From NCBI GenBank assembly GCA_900314445.1, contig OMVA01000051.1:1-48722 (forward strand): a stretch of DNA of 48,722 bases, in the 5' to 3' direction. Numbering within the stretch: position 1 is the first letter of the stretch; the number at the start of each line of letters is the position of its first letter. The stretch is from an uncultured Lachnospiraceae bacterium. Lineage in GTDB: Bacteria > Bacillota > Clostridia > Lachnospirales > Lachnospiraceae. The notes under the pieces were generated by a model that saw only the letters and a list, made by a program, of their open reading frames with translations, was not told where the DNA came from and made no database searches. Made by a program: the position numbers and the translations under genes. This document shows, piece by piece, positions 24,700-32,378 of this stretch.

Positions 24700-26757
24700 A
24701 TGAGAATTACAGAACTTCTTGACATTAAGTCAATTGATCTTAATGCAAGTCCTGCAAATAAGCGGGAAACTCTGGATGCCGCTGTTGAACTGATGGCAAA
24801 ATCTGGAAAGATCACAGATAAGGAAGCTTACAAGAAGCTTGTTTATGCTCGTGAGGAAGAAAGCACAACAGGTGTAGGCGAAGGCATCGCAATTCCTCAT
24901 GGTAAGGGCGCATGTGTAGCAAAGCCTGGTCTTGCTGCTATGGTAATTAAGAATGGTGTTGATTTTGAGGCACTGGATGATGAACCAGTTAACATCCTCT
25001 TCCTGATTGCAGCTCCAGATACAAAGGATAATGTTCACTTAGATGTTCTCTCTAAGCTTTCTATGATGCTGATGGATGAGGACTTCAGAAACAATCTGAT
25101 CAATGCAAAGGGTCCTCAGGACTTCATCAATATCATTGATGCAGCAGATGAGGAAAGAAAGTCAGTTGATGAAAGCCTTGCTGAAACAAGTATCGATAAT
25201 GGCGGAGCAAAGATTGTTGCTGTAACATCTTGCCCAACTGGTATCGCTCATACTTACATGGCTGCTGAAGGTCTTGAAAAGGCAGCAAAGAAGGCAGGTA
25301 TACAGATTAAGATTGAAACACGTGGTTCTTCAGGTGCTAAGAATATACTGACAGATGCTGATATCGCAGCAGCAGATGCAGTTATTGTTGCAGCGGATGC
25401 AAAGGTTCCAATGGACAGATTTGCAGGCAAGAAACTGATCCAGAGAAAGGTTGCTGATGGTATTAATAAGGCAGATGAACTGGTAGCACTTGCAGTTTCT
25501 GGGGAAGCTCCAGTATTTGAAGCTTCTGGCGCAGAAGGGAAGGAAGAAAAGAAGTCAGGTGGCGGAGCTCATAATGTTTATACATGGCTCATGGCTGGAG
25601 TGTCACACATGCTTCCATTCGTAGTAGGTGGTGGTATTCTCGTAGCTATCGCATTCCTGATTGATACAATCGCAGGCTATGGTGCATCTGGTTCTGGTAA
25701 CTTCGGTTCCATCACACCACTTGCAGCACTCTTTAAGAACCTTGGTGGTACAGCAATGGGACTTATGGTTCCAGTACTTGCTGGTTATATCGCATACGCT
25801 ATTGCAGATCGTCCAGGCCTTGCAGTTGGTTTCACAGGTGGTCTGCTTGCATCTAACGGTAATGCAGCACTTGCAAACTTCGTATTCGCAGATGGTAAGA
25901 ACATTGTTCTTGGAGATGCAACAACACCTCTTGGTGGCTTCTCACAGTTCCTTGCTAAGTTCGGATTCCAGGCAGGTGGTAACACAGTATCTGGTTTCCT
26001 TGGTGGTATTGCAGCTGGTTTCCTTGCTGGTGGTATCGTACTTCTTCTTCAGAAGATTTGTGCAAAAATGCCTGCAGCACTTGATGGAATTAAGCCAATG
26101 CTTATCTATCCATTAGTTGGTATTTTCCTGGAAGGTCTTATCATGATCTTCATCCTGAATCCAGTAATCGGTGTTGTTAACACAAGCCTTTCAAACATGC
26201 TTCAGGCAATTGGTGATTCTGGAATGCTTTGGCTTCTGGGAATGATTCTTGGTGCAATGATGGCAATTGATATGGGTGGCCCAATTAACAAGGCAGCTTA
26301 CGTATTCGGTACAGGTATGCTGACACAGGCATCAGCATCTAATGACCCAGCATTCCAGCAGATCGCATACATCTCTATGGCAGCAGTAATGGTAGGTGGT
26401 ATGTGTCCTCCTGTTGGTATTGCACTTGCAAACCTTCTCTTCCCTAAGAAGTTCACAAAGGCAGAGAAGTCCACAGTAGTTACAAACTTCATCATGGGTG
26501 CTTCCTTTATTACAGAAGGTGCAATTCCATTTGCAGCAGCTGACCCAATCCATGTAATCCCAGCAACTCTTGTTGGTTCTGGCGTTGCAGGACTTCTGGT
26601 AGCAGTATTCAAGTGTACATTAATGGCTCCTCACGGTGGTCTCTTCGTAGTAGCTACAATCGGTAATCCACTGATGTACCTCCTTGCTTGGCTGGTTGGT
26701 TCTGTTATTACATGTATCCTGCTTGGTCTTCTTAAGAAGCCAGCTCAGGAATTCTAA
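24700..26757 (+). CDS. fruA: PTS fructose transporter subunit IIABC
   Basis: A 685-residue three-domain permease that imports fructose and phosphorylates it to fructose 1-phosphate. IIA (about 1-150) has its phospho-His67 in AIPHGKG, IIB (about 170-270) has phospho-Cys178 in VAVTSCPTGIAHTYMAAE, and IIC (about 290-685) is the membrane channel with about nine hydrophobic segments. AAGGAGG is 9 bases before the ATG. A two-codon frame ATGAAATGA starts at 24695 and overlaps the start codon, so ribosomes may begin there and restart. Codon 1 at 24700 is the only sensible start for the protein. Confidence 0.95.
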   Translation: MRITELLDIKSIDLNASPANKRETLDAAVELMAKSGKITDKEAYKKLVYAREEESTTGVGEGIAIPHGKGACVAKPGLAAMVIKNGVDFEALDDEPVNILFLIAAPDTKDNVHLDVLSKLSMMLMDEDFRNNLINAKGPQDFINIIDAADEERKSVDESLAETSIDNGGAKIVAVTSCPTGIAHTYMAAEGLEKAAKKAGIQIKIETRGSSGAKNILTDADIAAADAVIVAADAKVPMDRFAGKKLIQRKVADGINKADELVALAVSGEAPVFEASGAEGKEEKKSGGGAHNVYTWLMAGVSHMLPFVVGGGILVAIAFLIDTIAGYGASGSGNFGSITPLAALFKNLGGTAMGLMVPVLAGYIAYAIADRPGLAVGFTGGLLASNGNAALANFVFADGKNIVLGDATTPLGGFSQFLAKFGFQAGGNTVSGFLGGIAAGFLAGGIVLLLQKICAKMPAALDGIKPMLIYPLVGIFLEGLIMIFILNPVIGVVNTSLSNMLQAIGDSGMLWLLGMILGAMMAIDMGGPINKAAYVFGTGMLTQASASNDPAFQQIAYISMAAVMVGGMCPPVGIALANLLFPKKFTKAEKSTVVTNFIMGASFITEGAIPFAAADPIHVIPATLVGSGVAGLLVAVFKCTLMAPHGGLFVVATIGNPLMYLLAWLVGSVITCILLGLLKKPAQEF

Positions 26758-27216
26758 AGCAAATTTAGAAGATAGAGTTAAGGAATTAAGTAACAAAGTA
26801 AGAAGGAAAAGTAACAAGTAACAAGGAAGTAATGAAGTTAAAGTTACAAGTAACAGGGAAGTAATAAAGTTAAAGTTACAAGTAACAAGGAGGTAATAAA
26901 GTTAAAGTTACAAGTAACAAGGAAGTAATAAAGTTAAAGTTACAAGTAACAAGGAAGTAATAAAGTTAAAGTTACAAGTAACAAGGAAGTAATAAAGTTA
27001 AAGTTACAAGTAACAAGGAAGTAATAAAGTTAAAGTTACAAGTAACAAGGAAGTAATAAAGTTAAAGTTTCAAGTAAGAAAGTAAGAAGTAATAAAGTTA
27101 ACTAACAAGAGAAGAAATGAAATAGCCGGCCTGGGAATCAGTCCTGGGTCGGCGCAAATGAAAAAGAAAAGAATAAGGCACTCGGTGTCAACATATTAAG
27201 AAAAGAGGGTACAAAA
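26758..27216. other. 459-bp region between fruA and ptsH
   Basis: Dominated by the 32-bp repeat array (26811 to about 27098). Before it lies A/G-rich DNA with repeat fragments; after it a GC-rich segment with two direct CCTGGG copies and a near-octamer CGCAAATG (27153-27160). No convincing terminator or promoter was found, so ptsH may be read through from fruA or from a promoter hidden in the repeats. Confidence 0.65.
26811..27098. repeat. 32-bp tandem repeat array, about nine units
   Basis: Units start at 26811, 26843, 26875, 26907, 26939, 26971, 27003, 27035 and 27067, exactly 32 bp apart. The central ones are almost identical and the outer ones degenerate. From unit 2 to unit 8 each begins with the dyad GTTACAAGTAAC (GTTAC-AA-GTAAC), followed by AAGGAAGTAATAAAGTTAAA or a one-base variant. 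Every unit carries stops, so it is not coding. A 32-bp period is close to three helical turns, so all dyads would face the same side of the DNA. There are no unique spacers, so it is not a CRISPR. Confidence 0.95.
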
Positions 27217-27474
27217 ATGGCAAGTTTTGATTATACAATTAAGGATGTTCACGGAATTCACGCTAGACCAGCAACAGAGCTTTTTAAGCTTTCTAAGCAG
27301 TTTGGAAGTTCTGTAAAGGCAGCTAAGGATGGTAAGGAAGTTGCATTCAAGGGTGTTATGGGAATTATGGCACTGGGCGCTAAGCAGGGTGATACAGTAA
27401 CTTTCTCATTCGATGGCCCAGATGCTGACGCTGAGTGTGCTGCATTCAAGGAGTTCATGGAAGCAAATCTGTAA
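27217..27474 (+). CDS. ptsH: Phosphocarrier protein HPr lacking Ser46
   Basis: An 85-residue HPr. The phospho-His15 motif GIHARPAT is intact, so it can pass phosphate from EI to FruA. The second landmark of Firmicutes HPr, Ser46 in the LKSIMG segment (target of HPr kinase, used for CcpA signalling), is replaced: the segment reads FKGVMGIMALG, with Gly46 (codon GGT). The protein should therefore work in transport but not in Ser-P catabolite repression. The ribosome site GAGGG is modest. It follows the 32-bp repeat array and precedes ptsI by 129 bp. Confidence 0.95.
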   Translation: MASFDYTIKDVHGIHARPATELFKLSKQFGSSVKAAKDGKEVAFKGVMGIMALGAKQGDTVTFSFDGPDADAECAAFKEFMEANL

Positions 27475-27497
27475 GTTGTAAGTGACCAAAGGTAATG

Positions 27498-27529
27498 ATT
27501 CATGACTGTCCTTGGACAGTTGCATGAAT
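27498..27529 (+). other. Intercistronic hairpin between ptsH and ptsI
   Basis: ATTCATG/CATGAAT and, inside, CTGTCC-TT-GGACAG form an extended interrupted stem with no T-run after it. It may tune the ptsH to ptsI ratio by RNA stability. Confidence 0.6.
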
Positions 27530-27603
27530 TGGGGTTTGTAACAGTATAGGTAACTGAGTGCCAGGGACCGCGGATTACTTATACATAATCAGGAGGGTGA
27601 AAC

Positions 27604-29253
27604 ATGATAGTTTGCAGTGGTAAGAGTGTCTTTGAAGGCATTGCAATTGGTCCGATTCATGTATATAAGAAAGAAGAACAATCTGTAAAACGTACTAAGG
27701 TTACAGATTTAGATGCTGAAGTTGCACGTTATACAGCTGCTCGTGAGACAGCAATTGAACAGCTTCAGGCTTTGCATGATAAGGCAGTAGTTGAAGTTGG
27801 TGAGTCCGGTGCTGAAATCTTTGAAGCACACCAGCTCATGGTTGAAGACGGAGATTATATTGATTCCGTTGAAAATATTATTCGGACACAGGGAGTTAAT
27901 GCAGAATACGCAGTTGCACAGACCGGCGACAATTTTGCTTTGATGTTCTCAGAAATGGATGATGAATATTTTCGTGGCAGAGCTGCAGATATCAAGGATA
28001 TTACAGAACGTCTGATTACTATCCTTTCTGGCGGCGCTGGTGGCGGTCTAGATAGTGATGAACCTGGTATCATCGTAGCTGATGATCTTGCTCCATCCGA
28101 GACAGTACAGATGGATAAGGATAAGATCCTTGCCTTCGTTACTGTTCACGGTTCAGCAAATTCTCATACTTCAATCCTGGCAAAGACAATGTCAATTCCA
28201 GCACTGGTTACCTGTGATATTTCACTGGAAGATACAGATGGCAAGCTTGCTGTTGTTGATGGATATGAAGGTGTAATTTACATTGATCCAAATCCAGAAA
28301 TCCTTGCGCAGAAGAAAGAAGCTCTGGCAAAGGAACAGGAGAAGAAGGAACTCCTTCTGCAACTGAAAGGTAAGGAAAATGTAACTCTCGATGGCCAGAA
28401 GATTAACATCTATGCCAACATCGGAAACACAAAGGACCTTGCTCTTGTAAGGAAGAATGATGCAAATGGTATTGGTCTTTTCCGTTCAGAATTCATTTAC
28501 CTTGGATCAGACGACTATCCAACAGAAGATCAGCAGTTTGCTATTTATAAGCAGGTAGCTGAGACAATGGCCGGAAAGAAGGTCATTATCCGTACACTTG
28601 ATATTGGTGCTGATAAACAGGCAGATTATTTTGAATTGCCTCATGAGGAGAATCCAGCCATGGGTCTCCGTGCTATCAGAATCTGTCTGACACGCCCAGA
28701 AATATTTAAGACACAGCTTCGTGCGTTGTTAAGAGCAAGTGCTTATGGTAAACTTGCAATCATGTTCCCTATGATCATTTCTGTTGAAGAAGTTAAGAAG
28801 ATTAAGGAGATTGTTGCAGAAGTTGAGAAAGAACTTGATGCAGCGGATATTAAGTACGACCACGATATTGAACTGGGTATCATGATTGAGACTCCAGCTG
28901 CTGTAATGATTGCAGATGAACTTGCAGAAGAAGTTGATTTCTTCTCTGTAGGTACAAATGATCTGACACAGTACACGCTTGCAATTGATCGTCAGAATCA
29001 GACATTAGACTCATTCTATGATTCACACCATCCTGCTATTTTAAAGATGCTTAAGATGATTGTAGATGCAGCTCACAGGCATAATGCATGGGCTGGTATC
29101 TGTGGTGAGCTTGGTGCAGATCTTACATTGACTAAGGAATTCCTGGCAATGGGATTTGATGAGCTTTCCGTATCTCCAGGTCGAGTACTTCCTATCCGTA
29201 AGATTGTTCTTGAGACAGACGTAGCGGAATATAAGAAGAGCAAGGGAGAATAA
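27604..29253 (+). CDS. ptsI: PTS enzyme I (phosphoenolpyruvate-protein phosphotransferase)
   Basis: A 549-residue enzyme I that takes phosphate from PEP and gives it to HPr. The phospho-His188 is in VHGSANSHTSILAKTMSIPAL, a slightly divergent active-site segment, and the C-terminal PEP-binding domain has the catalytic Cys in AGICGELGAD. It is about 20 residues shorter than typical EI. AGGAGGG sits 7 bases before the ATG. Only 3 bp separate it from the DeoR regulator. Having general PTS genes inside a fructose locus suggests a dedicated or at least co-regulated phosphate chain. Confidence 0.95.
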   Translation: MIVCSGKSVFEGIAIGPIHVYKKEEQSVKRTKVTDLDAEVARYTAARETAIEQLQALHDKAVVEVGESGAEIFEAHQLMVEDGDYIDSVENIIRTQGVNAEYAVAQTGDNFALMFSEMDDEYFRGRAADIKDITERLITILSGGAGGGLDSDEPGIIVADDLAPSETVQMDKDKILAFVTVHGSANSHTSILAKTMSIPALVTCDISLEDTDGKLAVVDGYEGVIYIDPNPEILAQKKEALAKEQEKKELLLQLKGKENVTLDGQKINIYANIGNTKDLALVRKNDANGIGLFRSEFIYLGSDDYPTEDQQFAIYKQVAETMAGKKVIIRTLDIGADKQADYFELPHEENPAMGLRAIRICLTRPEIFKTQLRALLRASAYGKLAIMFPMIISVEEVKKIKEIVAEVEKELDAADIKYDHDIELGIMIETPAAVMIADELAEEVDFFSVGTNDLTQYTLAIDRQNQTLDSFYDSHHPAILKMLKMIVDAAHRHNAWAGICGELGADLTLTKEFLAMGFDELSVSPGRVLPIRKIVLETDVAEYKKSKGE

Positions 29254-29256
29254 GCC

Positions 29257-30012
29257 ATGTTATCCGAAGAACGTAAGGGTGAGATATTAAGAATCGTCAA
29301 TACAAATAAATCTGTCACTGTTCAGGAGTTACGAAGTATCCTGAATGTGTCTGAATCGACTATTCGAAGAGATATTACGCTCCTCAGTCGTGAGGGACGT
29401 TTGGTTAAGGTCTTCGGTGGAGCAGTGGCTCTGGATAATCCTCCGAATGCGGTAGAGTTATCTGTACTGGCTAAGGAGACAATGAACAGGGATGAAAAGA
29501 GAGCGATTGCAGAATATGCAGCATCTCTGATTGTTCCAGACGATTATGTATATATTGATTCCGGTACCACAACGGAAATGATGATTGAATTTATTCATGA
29601 GAAGAATGCAACTTATGTTACAAATGCAGTTTCTCATGCAAAGGGTCTTGTAAGACGCGGACTAAAGGTACTCCTGATTGGCGGAGAACTGAAGGAAAAT
29701 ACAGAAGCTATTGTGGGTGCAGACGCCATTCTGCATATCCAGAAATACCATTTTTCTAAAGGATTCTTTGGTACAAATGGAGTTAACATGAAGCTTGGTT
29801 TTACAACGCCTGATGTAAGAGAAGCTCTGATCAAGAGGGTTGCTATTCAGAACACACAGCCAGGTAGCAGATTCATTCTGGCAGACCATGACAAATTCGG
29901 GCAGTCATCTGCAGTAACATTTTCCGATTTTGGTGGAACTGTAACCATTACTGATAAGTATCCGGGCGAAATTTACAGTAAGGCAATGGAGTTAAAGATT
30001 ATCACAAAATAG
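29257..30012 (+). CDS. DeoR-family transcriptional regulator (FruR-like)
   Basis: A 251-residue repressor. The N-terminal winged helix (residues 1-57) has the DeoR signature VSESTIRRDITLLSREGRLVKVFGGA. The rest is the DeoRC sugar-phosphate-sensing domain with DYVYIDSGTTTEMM and GFFGTNGVNMKLGFTTPD. It is the last gene of the fructose PTS set, 3 bp after ptsI, so it probably senses fructose 1-phosphate or a related compound and controls fruK. Candidate sites are the TGCAAAA repeats and the inverted repeat near 23.4 kb. Confidence 0.9.
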   Translation: MLSEERKGEILRIVNTNKSVTVQELRSILNVSESTIRRDITLLSREGRLVKVFGGAVALDNPPNAVELSVLAKETMNRDEKRAIAEYAASLIVPDDYVYIDSGTTTEMMIEFIHEKNATYVTNAVSHAKGLVRRGLKVLLIGGELKENTEAIVGADAILHIQKYHFSKGFFGTNGVNMKLGFTTPDVREALIKRVAIQNTQPGSRFILADHDKFGQSSAVTFSDFGGTVTITDKYPGEIYSKAMELKIITK

Positions 30013-30031
30013 TGCAGTTTCAGGAATTCAA

Positions 30032-30727
30032 ATGAACGTATACTTATACAAAATTGAATACGACCTTATGCAGGCAGAGGAGCAGAGATTACTTGCTTCT
30101 CTGCCTGCTTTTCGTCGTGAAAAAGCAGAGAAGCTGATTAATCAAAAGGCGAGATATGAAAGTATGGCCGCTGCTTTATTAGTAAGGAAGGTCCTTGGGC
30201 TAAGTGAGGAAGAGTTTCAGTCTTGCCGGGAAGAAAAGGGACCGATGGGAAAGCCCCTTCTTTATGGAGCAGATGAGAAGAAACTTCCTTTATTTAATAT
30301 TTCTCATTCTGTGGGGTATCTTGCTCTGGCGATTTCCAATCAGGAAGATATGCCTGTGGGTATCGATCTGGAAACCAAGGATGATAAAGAGCTGAGAGTA
30401 AGCCGTAGGATGTTCACGCAAATGGAATATGAGTGGATTCAAAATGCTGCGAATCCACAAAAGGAATTTCGCCGGGTATGGACAGAGAAGGAGAGCTTTC
30501 TCAAATGTACTGGCCAGGGAATCTCTGTAAAACTTTCTTCTTTCCATGTGAACCGGGATAGTGGCAAGGTGGAATCTGATGGCTATACTTTCCAGGACAG
30601 TCCATTTGGCAAAGAGTATTTTGTAAAAACTTTCTTTGCTGAAGATGAAAGTTTTGCCATGTCAGTGTGCTGCCAGAAAAAAGATTTTACTTTTAAAATG
30701 CGTGAGGTAAATTCTTTATTTTCTTAA
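30032..30727 (+). CDS. 4'-phosphopantetheinyl transferase, Sfp type
   Basis: A 231-residue enzyme that attaches phosphopantetheine from CoA to carrier proteins. The family motifs are VGIDLETKDD (Mg-binding Asp and Glu) and WTEKESFLKCTG, with NISHSVGY upstream. Sfp types modify carrier proteins of peptide or polyketide synthases as well as fatty-acid ACP; no such synthase is in this window. It follows the DeoR gene by 19 bp and may be co-transcribed, though its function is unrelated. No good AGGAGG is seen before the ATG. Only a weak hairpin follows it. Confidence 0.9.
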   Translation: MNVYLYKIEYDLMQAEEQRLLASLPAFRREKAEKLINQKARYESMAAALLVRKVLGLSEEEFQSCREEKGPMGKPLLYGADEKKLPLFNISHSVGYLALAISNQEDMPVGIDLETKDDKELRVSRRMFTQMEYEWIQNAANPQKEFRRVWTEKESFLKCTGQGISVKLSSFHVNRDSGKVESDGYTFQDSPFGKEYFVKTFFAEDESFAMSVCCQKKDFTFKMREVNSLFS

Positions 30728-30849
30728 AAGCCCCATCAATAAAGGATATACGCAGAATATGTATTTGGTGGATTATTCACTATGCGTACAGCTTTTTAAG
30801 AGATGGCAGAATATTGATATAATTCATAAAAATTAATTTATAAATATCC

Positions 30850-30878
30850 TTGACATTTATTAGCATGGACCCTATAAT
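30850..30878 (+). promoter_or_regulatory. Consensus sigma-A promoter of tRNA-Arg
   Basis: TTGACA at 30850-30855, a 17-bp spacer, and TATAAT at 30873-30878; both boxes are perfect consensus. Transcription would start about 20 bases before the tRNA. Confidence 0.9.
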
Positions 30879-30906
30879 GCATATGCTGTTGAAATCAATA
30901 GCACCT

Positions 30907-30980
30907 GCGTGGTTAGCTCAGCTGGATAGAGCGTTTGGCTACGGACCAAAAGGCCGGGAGTTCGAATCTTCTACCACGCA
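30907..30980 (+). tRNA. tRNA-Arg (anticodon ACG)
   Basis: A 74-base cloverleaf. Acceptor arms are GCGTGGT and ACCACGC with discriminator A. The anticodon arm is TTTGG-CTACGGA-CCAAA with ACG at 30941-30943, and the T loop contains TTCGAAT. CCA is not encoded. ACG becomes ICG after deamination and reads CGN codons. It is flanked by a perfect promoter and a terminator, so it is a single transcription unit. Confidence 0.95.
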
Positions 30981-30989
30981 CATATAAAG

Positions 30990-31020
30990 ACCGCAATCCG
31001 AAAGGACTGCGGTTTTTTTT
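30990..31020 (+). terminator. Rho-independent terminator after tRNA-Arg
   Basis: Stem ACCGCAATCC/GGACTGCGGT (one mismatch) closed by a GAAA tetraloop, followed by eight T. Confidence 0.95.
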
Positions 31021-31077
31021 CTTATACACAATAAGCTGGAGGTGAAGCGAAATCCGAATGCGAGCTAATCGAAGTGA

Positions 31078-31498
31078 GCCAGCCCACAAACTACATTTCG
31101 ATATTTAAAACACAATGGGGCAAGAACTGCTATGACGATCACAGCGATTGCCCTTTCTACGATCTTAATCTATGCCGTTTTCTGCAGCGGCACATCCATG
31201 ATAAAATCTTCTCAGCGAATGGATTATTACGCCTGGGGTGGTTATGACGTATCTTATTCTGTTCCAACAAGTGATTTATTTACCTATAGAGAAAAATTAA
31301 AGGATGATGGAATTCAAAATCCTGCGAGAAATCGGTATGACCATGAAGCAGAAGACGCAAATGATTCGTATGGAATGCATGTATACCACCCTTCGTTCAC
31401 TGATTCCAGGCATCATCCTGGGTTTGCTTTTCGCCTATCTCATGATTCCAGGTCACTGGATAATTGAAGAATCCCTTCTTTTATTGTATAGTTTTGAG
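31078..31498 (+). pseudogene. Remnant of an FtsX-type ABC permease
   Basis: Translation from 31078 gives a stretch around TTFRYLKHNGARTAMTITA and the following helix ALSTILIYAVFCSG, which look like the N-terminal part of an FtsX-family permease (a start codon is missing upstream). Near 31310 the frame changes: the +1-shifted frame then reads LREIGMTMKQKTQMIRMEC and a membrane helix IPGIILGLLFAYLMIP, the C-terminal part of the same family. The middle of several hundred codons is gone. So an internal deletion plus frameshift has destroyed the gene. It lies directly after tRNA-Arg. Confidence 0.75.
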
Positions 31499-31545
31499 TA
31501 AGTGTGCGACGGAATTGCCGCACTGTCGAAAGAGAGGAAAATTAC

Positions 31546-32268
31546 ATGACAGATCAGGAAATTTTTGATGGATTTCAGGATGTTGTTGCCACCGATCAGG
31601 AGGAGAGGCCTGATGAGATGGCAACAACCATTCTGACTTCAGAATTAATAGGACAGGCTACACCACGTAGTGATGCTTCACAGCCTAGATCAGAGCAGGG
31701 ACTGGGACTTTCTCCGGAACCAAAGCAGCCTTCACAGGCAGCACCTTCACAGGTTCCTTTTGATGAGGAGGCAACCAGCGTACTGACAGCCGAGATGATG
31801 GAGCAGGCAGCGCAGCCTTCCATGCAGATGGCCCAGCAGCCAGTAGCGCCACAGCCAGTGCAGCAGCCAAACGCATTTGCAGCGGATGAACAGGCAACAA
31901 CTCTGCTGACAGATGAATTAAGACAGTTAAATGAAAGAGAGCAGAGCGGTGCCCTTCAGGGTGATGCCGGTGCTTTTGAATCCAATACTTTAGAGGGACT
32001 GACAGGTACACTGGCAGGGGGAATGACTTCTGGTCCATTGACTGCCGGTAATCCATCAGGACCGCTCACTGGACCGATTGGTATGGTTACACCAAAGACT
32101 TCTGGCCCGCTTCGCCAGGATATGATGCCAACTCAGATGCAGCAGAACCTGATGAATCAGGCAATGAATCAGCAATCTCAGAAGAGTGGCGTAAATAAGG
32201 GACTTTTAATTGCAACCATTGCAGAGGGAGTGATCATTCTTGTTCTGCTTGGGCTTTTACTTTTCTAA
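31546..32268 (+). CDS. Tail-anchored protein with three TxxLT repeats
   Basis: A 240-residue protein with no recognised family. Three copies of an acidic motif occur: DEMATTILTSEL, DEEATSVLTAEM and DEQATTLLTDEL, separated by Gln/Pro/Ala-rich linkers. A second repeat type, SGPLT, appears twice plus SGPLR. One membrane helix forms the extreme C-terminus (LLIATIAEGVIILVLLGLLLF without a tail), so the repeats should face the cytoplasm. Each repeat contains Thr with Leu at +3, the pattern FHA domains prefer when the Thr is phosphorylated; a role as a phospho-Thr scaffold is inference. The ATG at 31546 with GAGAGGAAA upstream is preferred to one at 31504. Confidence 0.75.
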   Translation: MTDQEIFDGFQDVVATDQEERPDEMATTILTSELIGQATPRSDASQPRSEQGLGLSPEPKQPSQAAPSQVPFDEEATSVLTAEMMEQAAQPSMQMAQQPVAPQPVQQPNAFAADEQATTLLTDELRQLNEREQSGALQGDAGAFESNTLEGLTGTLAGGMTSGPLTAGNPSGPLTGPIGMVTPKTSGPLRQDMMPTQMQQNLMNQAMNQQSQKSGVNKGLLIATIAEGVIILVLLGLLLF

Positions 32269-32314
32269 GATAATTATCTTTCTACTTGTGCAATAGCACT
32301 TTAAAGTATAAAAT

Positions 32315-32328
32315 CGCAGGTAACTGCG
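32315..32328 (+). other. Small GTAA-loop hairpin upstream of aconitase gene
   Basis: CGCAG-GTAA-CTGCG followed by TTATTT. It is too short for a strong terminator but may be a weak one after the tail-anchored protein gene. Confidence 0.4.
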
Positions 32329-32378
32329 TTATTTATCAAAATTATGCAGTTCGAAGATTAACTAAAGGAGACAGCAAA

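Noticed and set aside
26811-27098. CRISPR array
   Set aside because: The 32-bp units are contiguous with no unique spacers, and no cas genes are in the window.
30728-30849. Strong terminator after the phosphopantetheinyl transferase
   Set aside because: Only a 6-bp TACGCA/TGCGTA pairing with a long loop exists; too weak to call.
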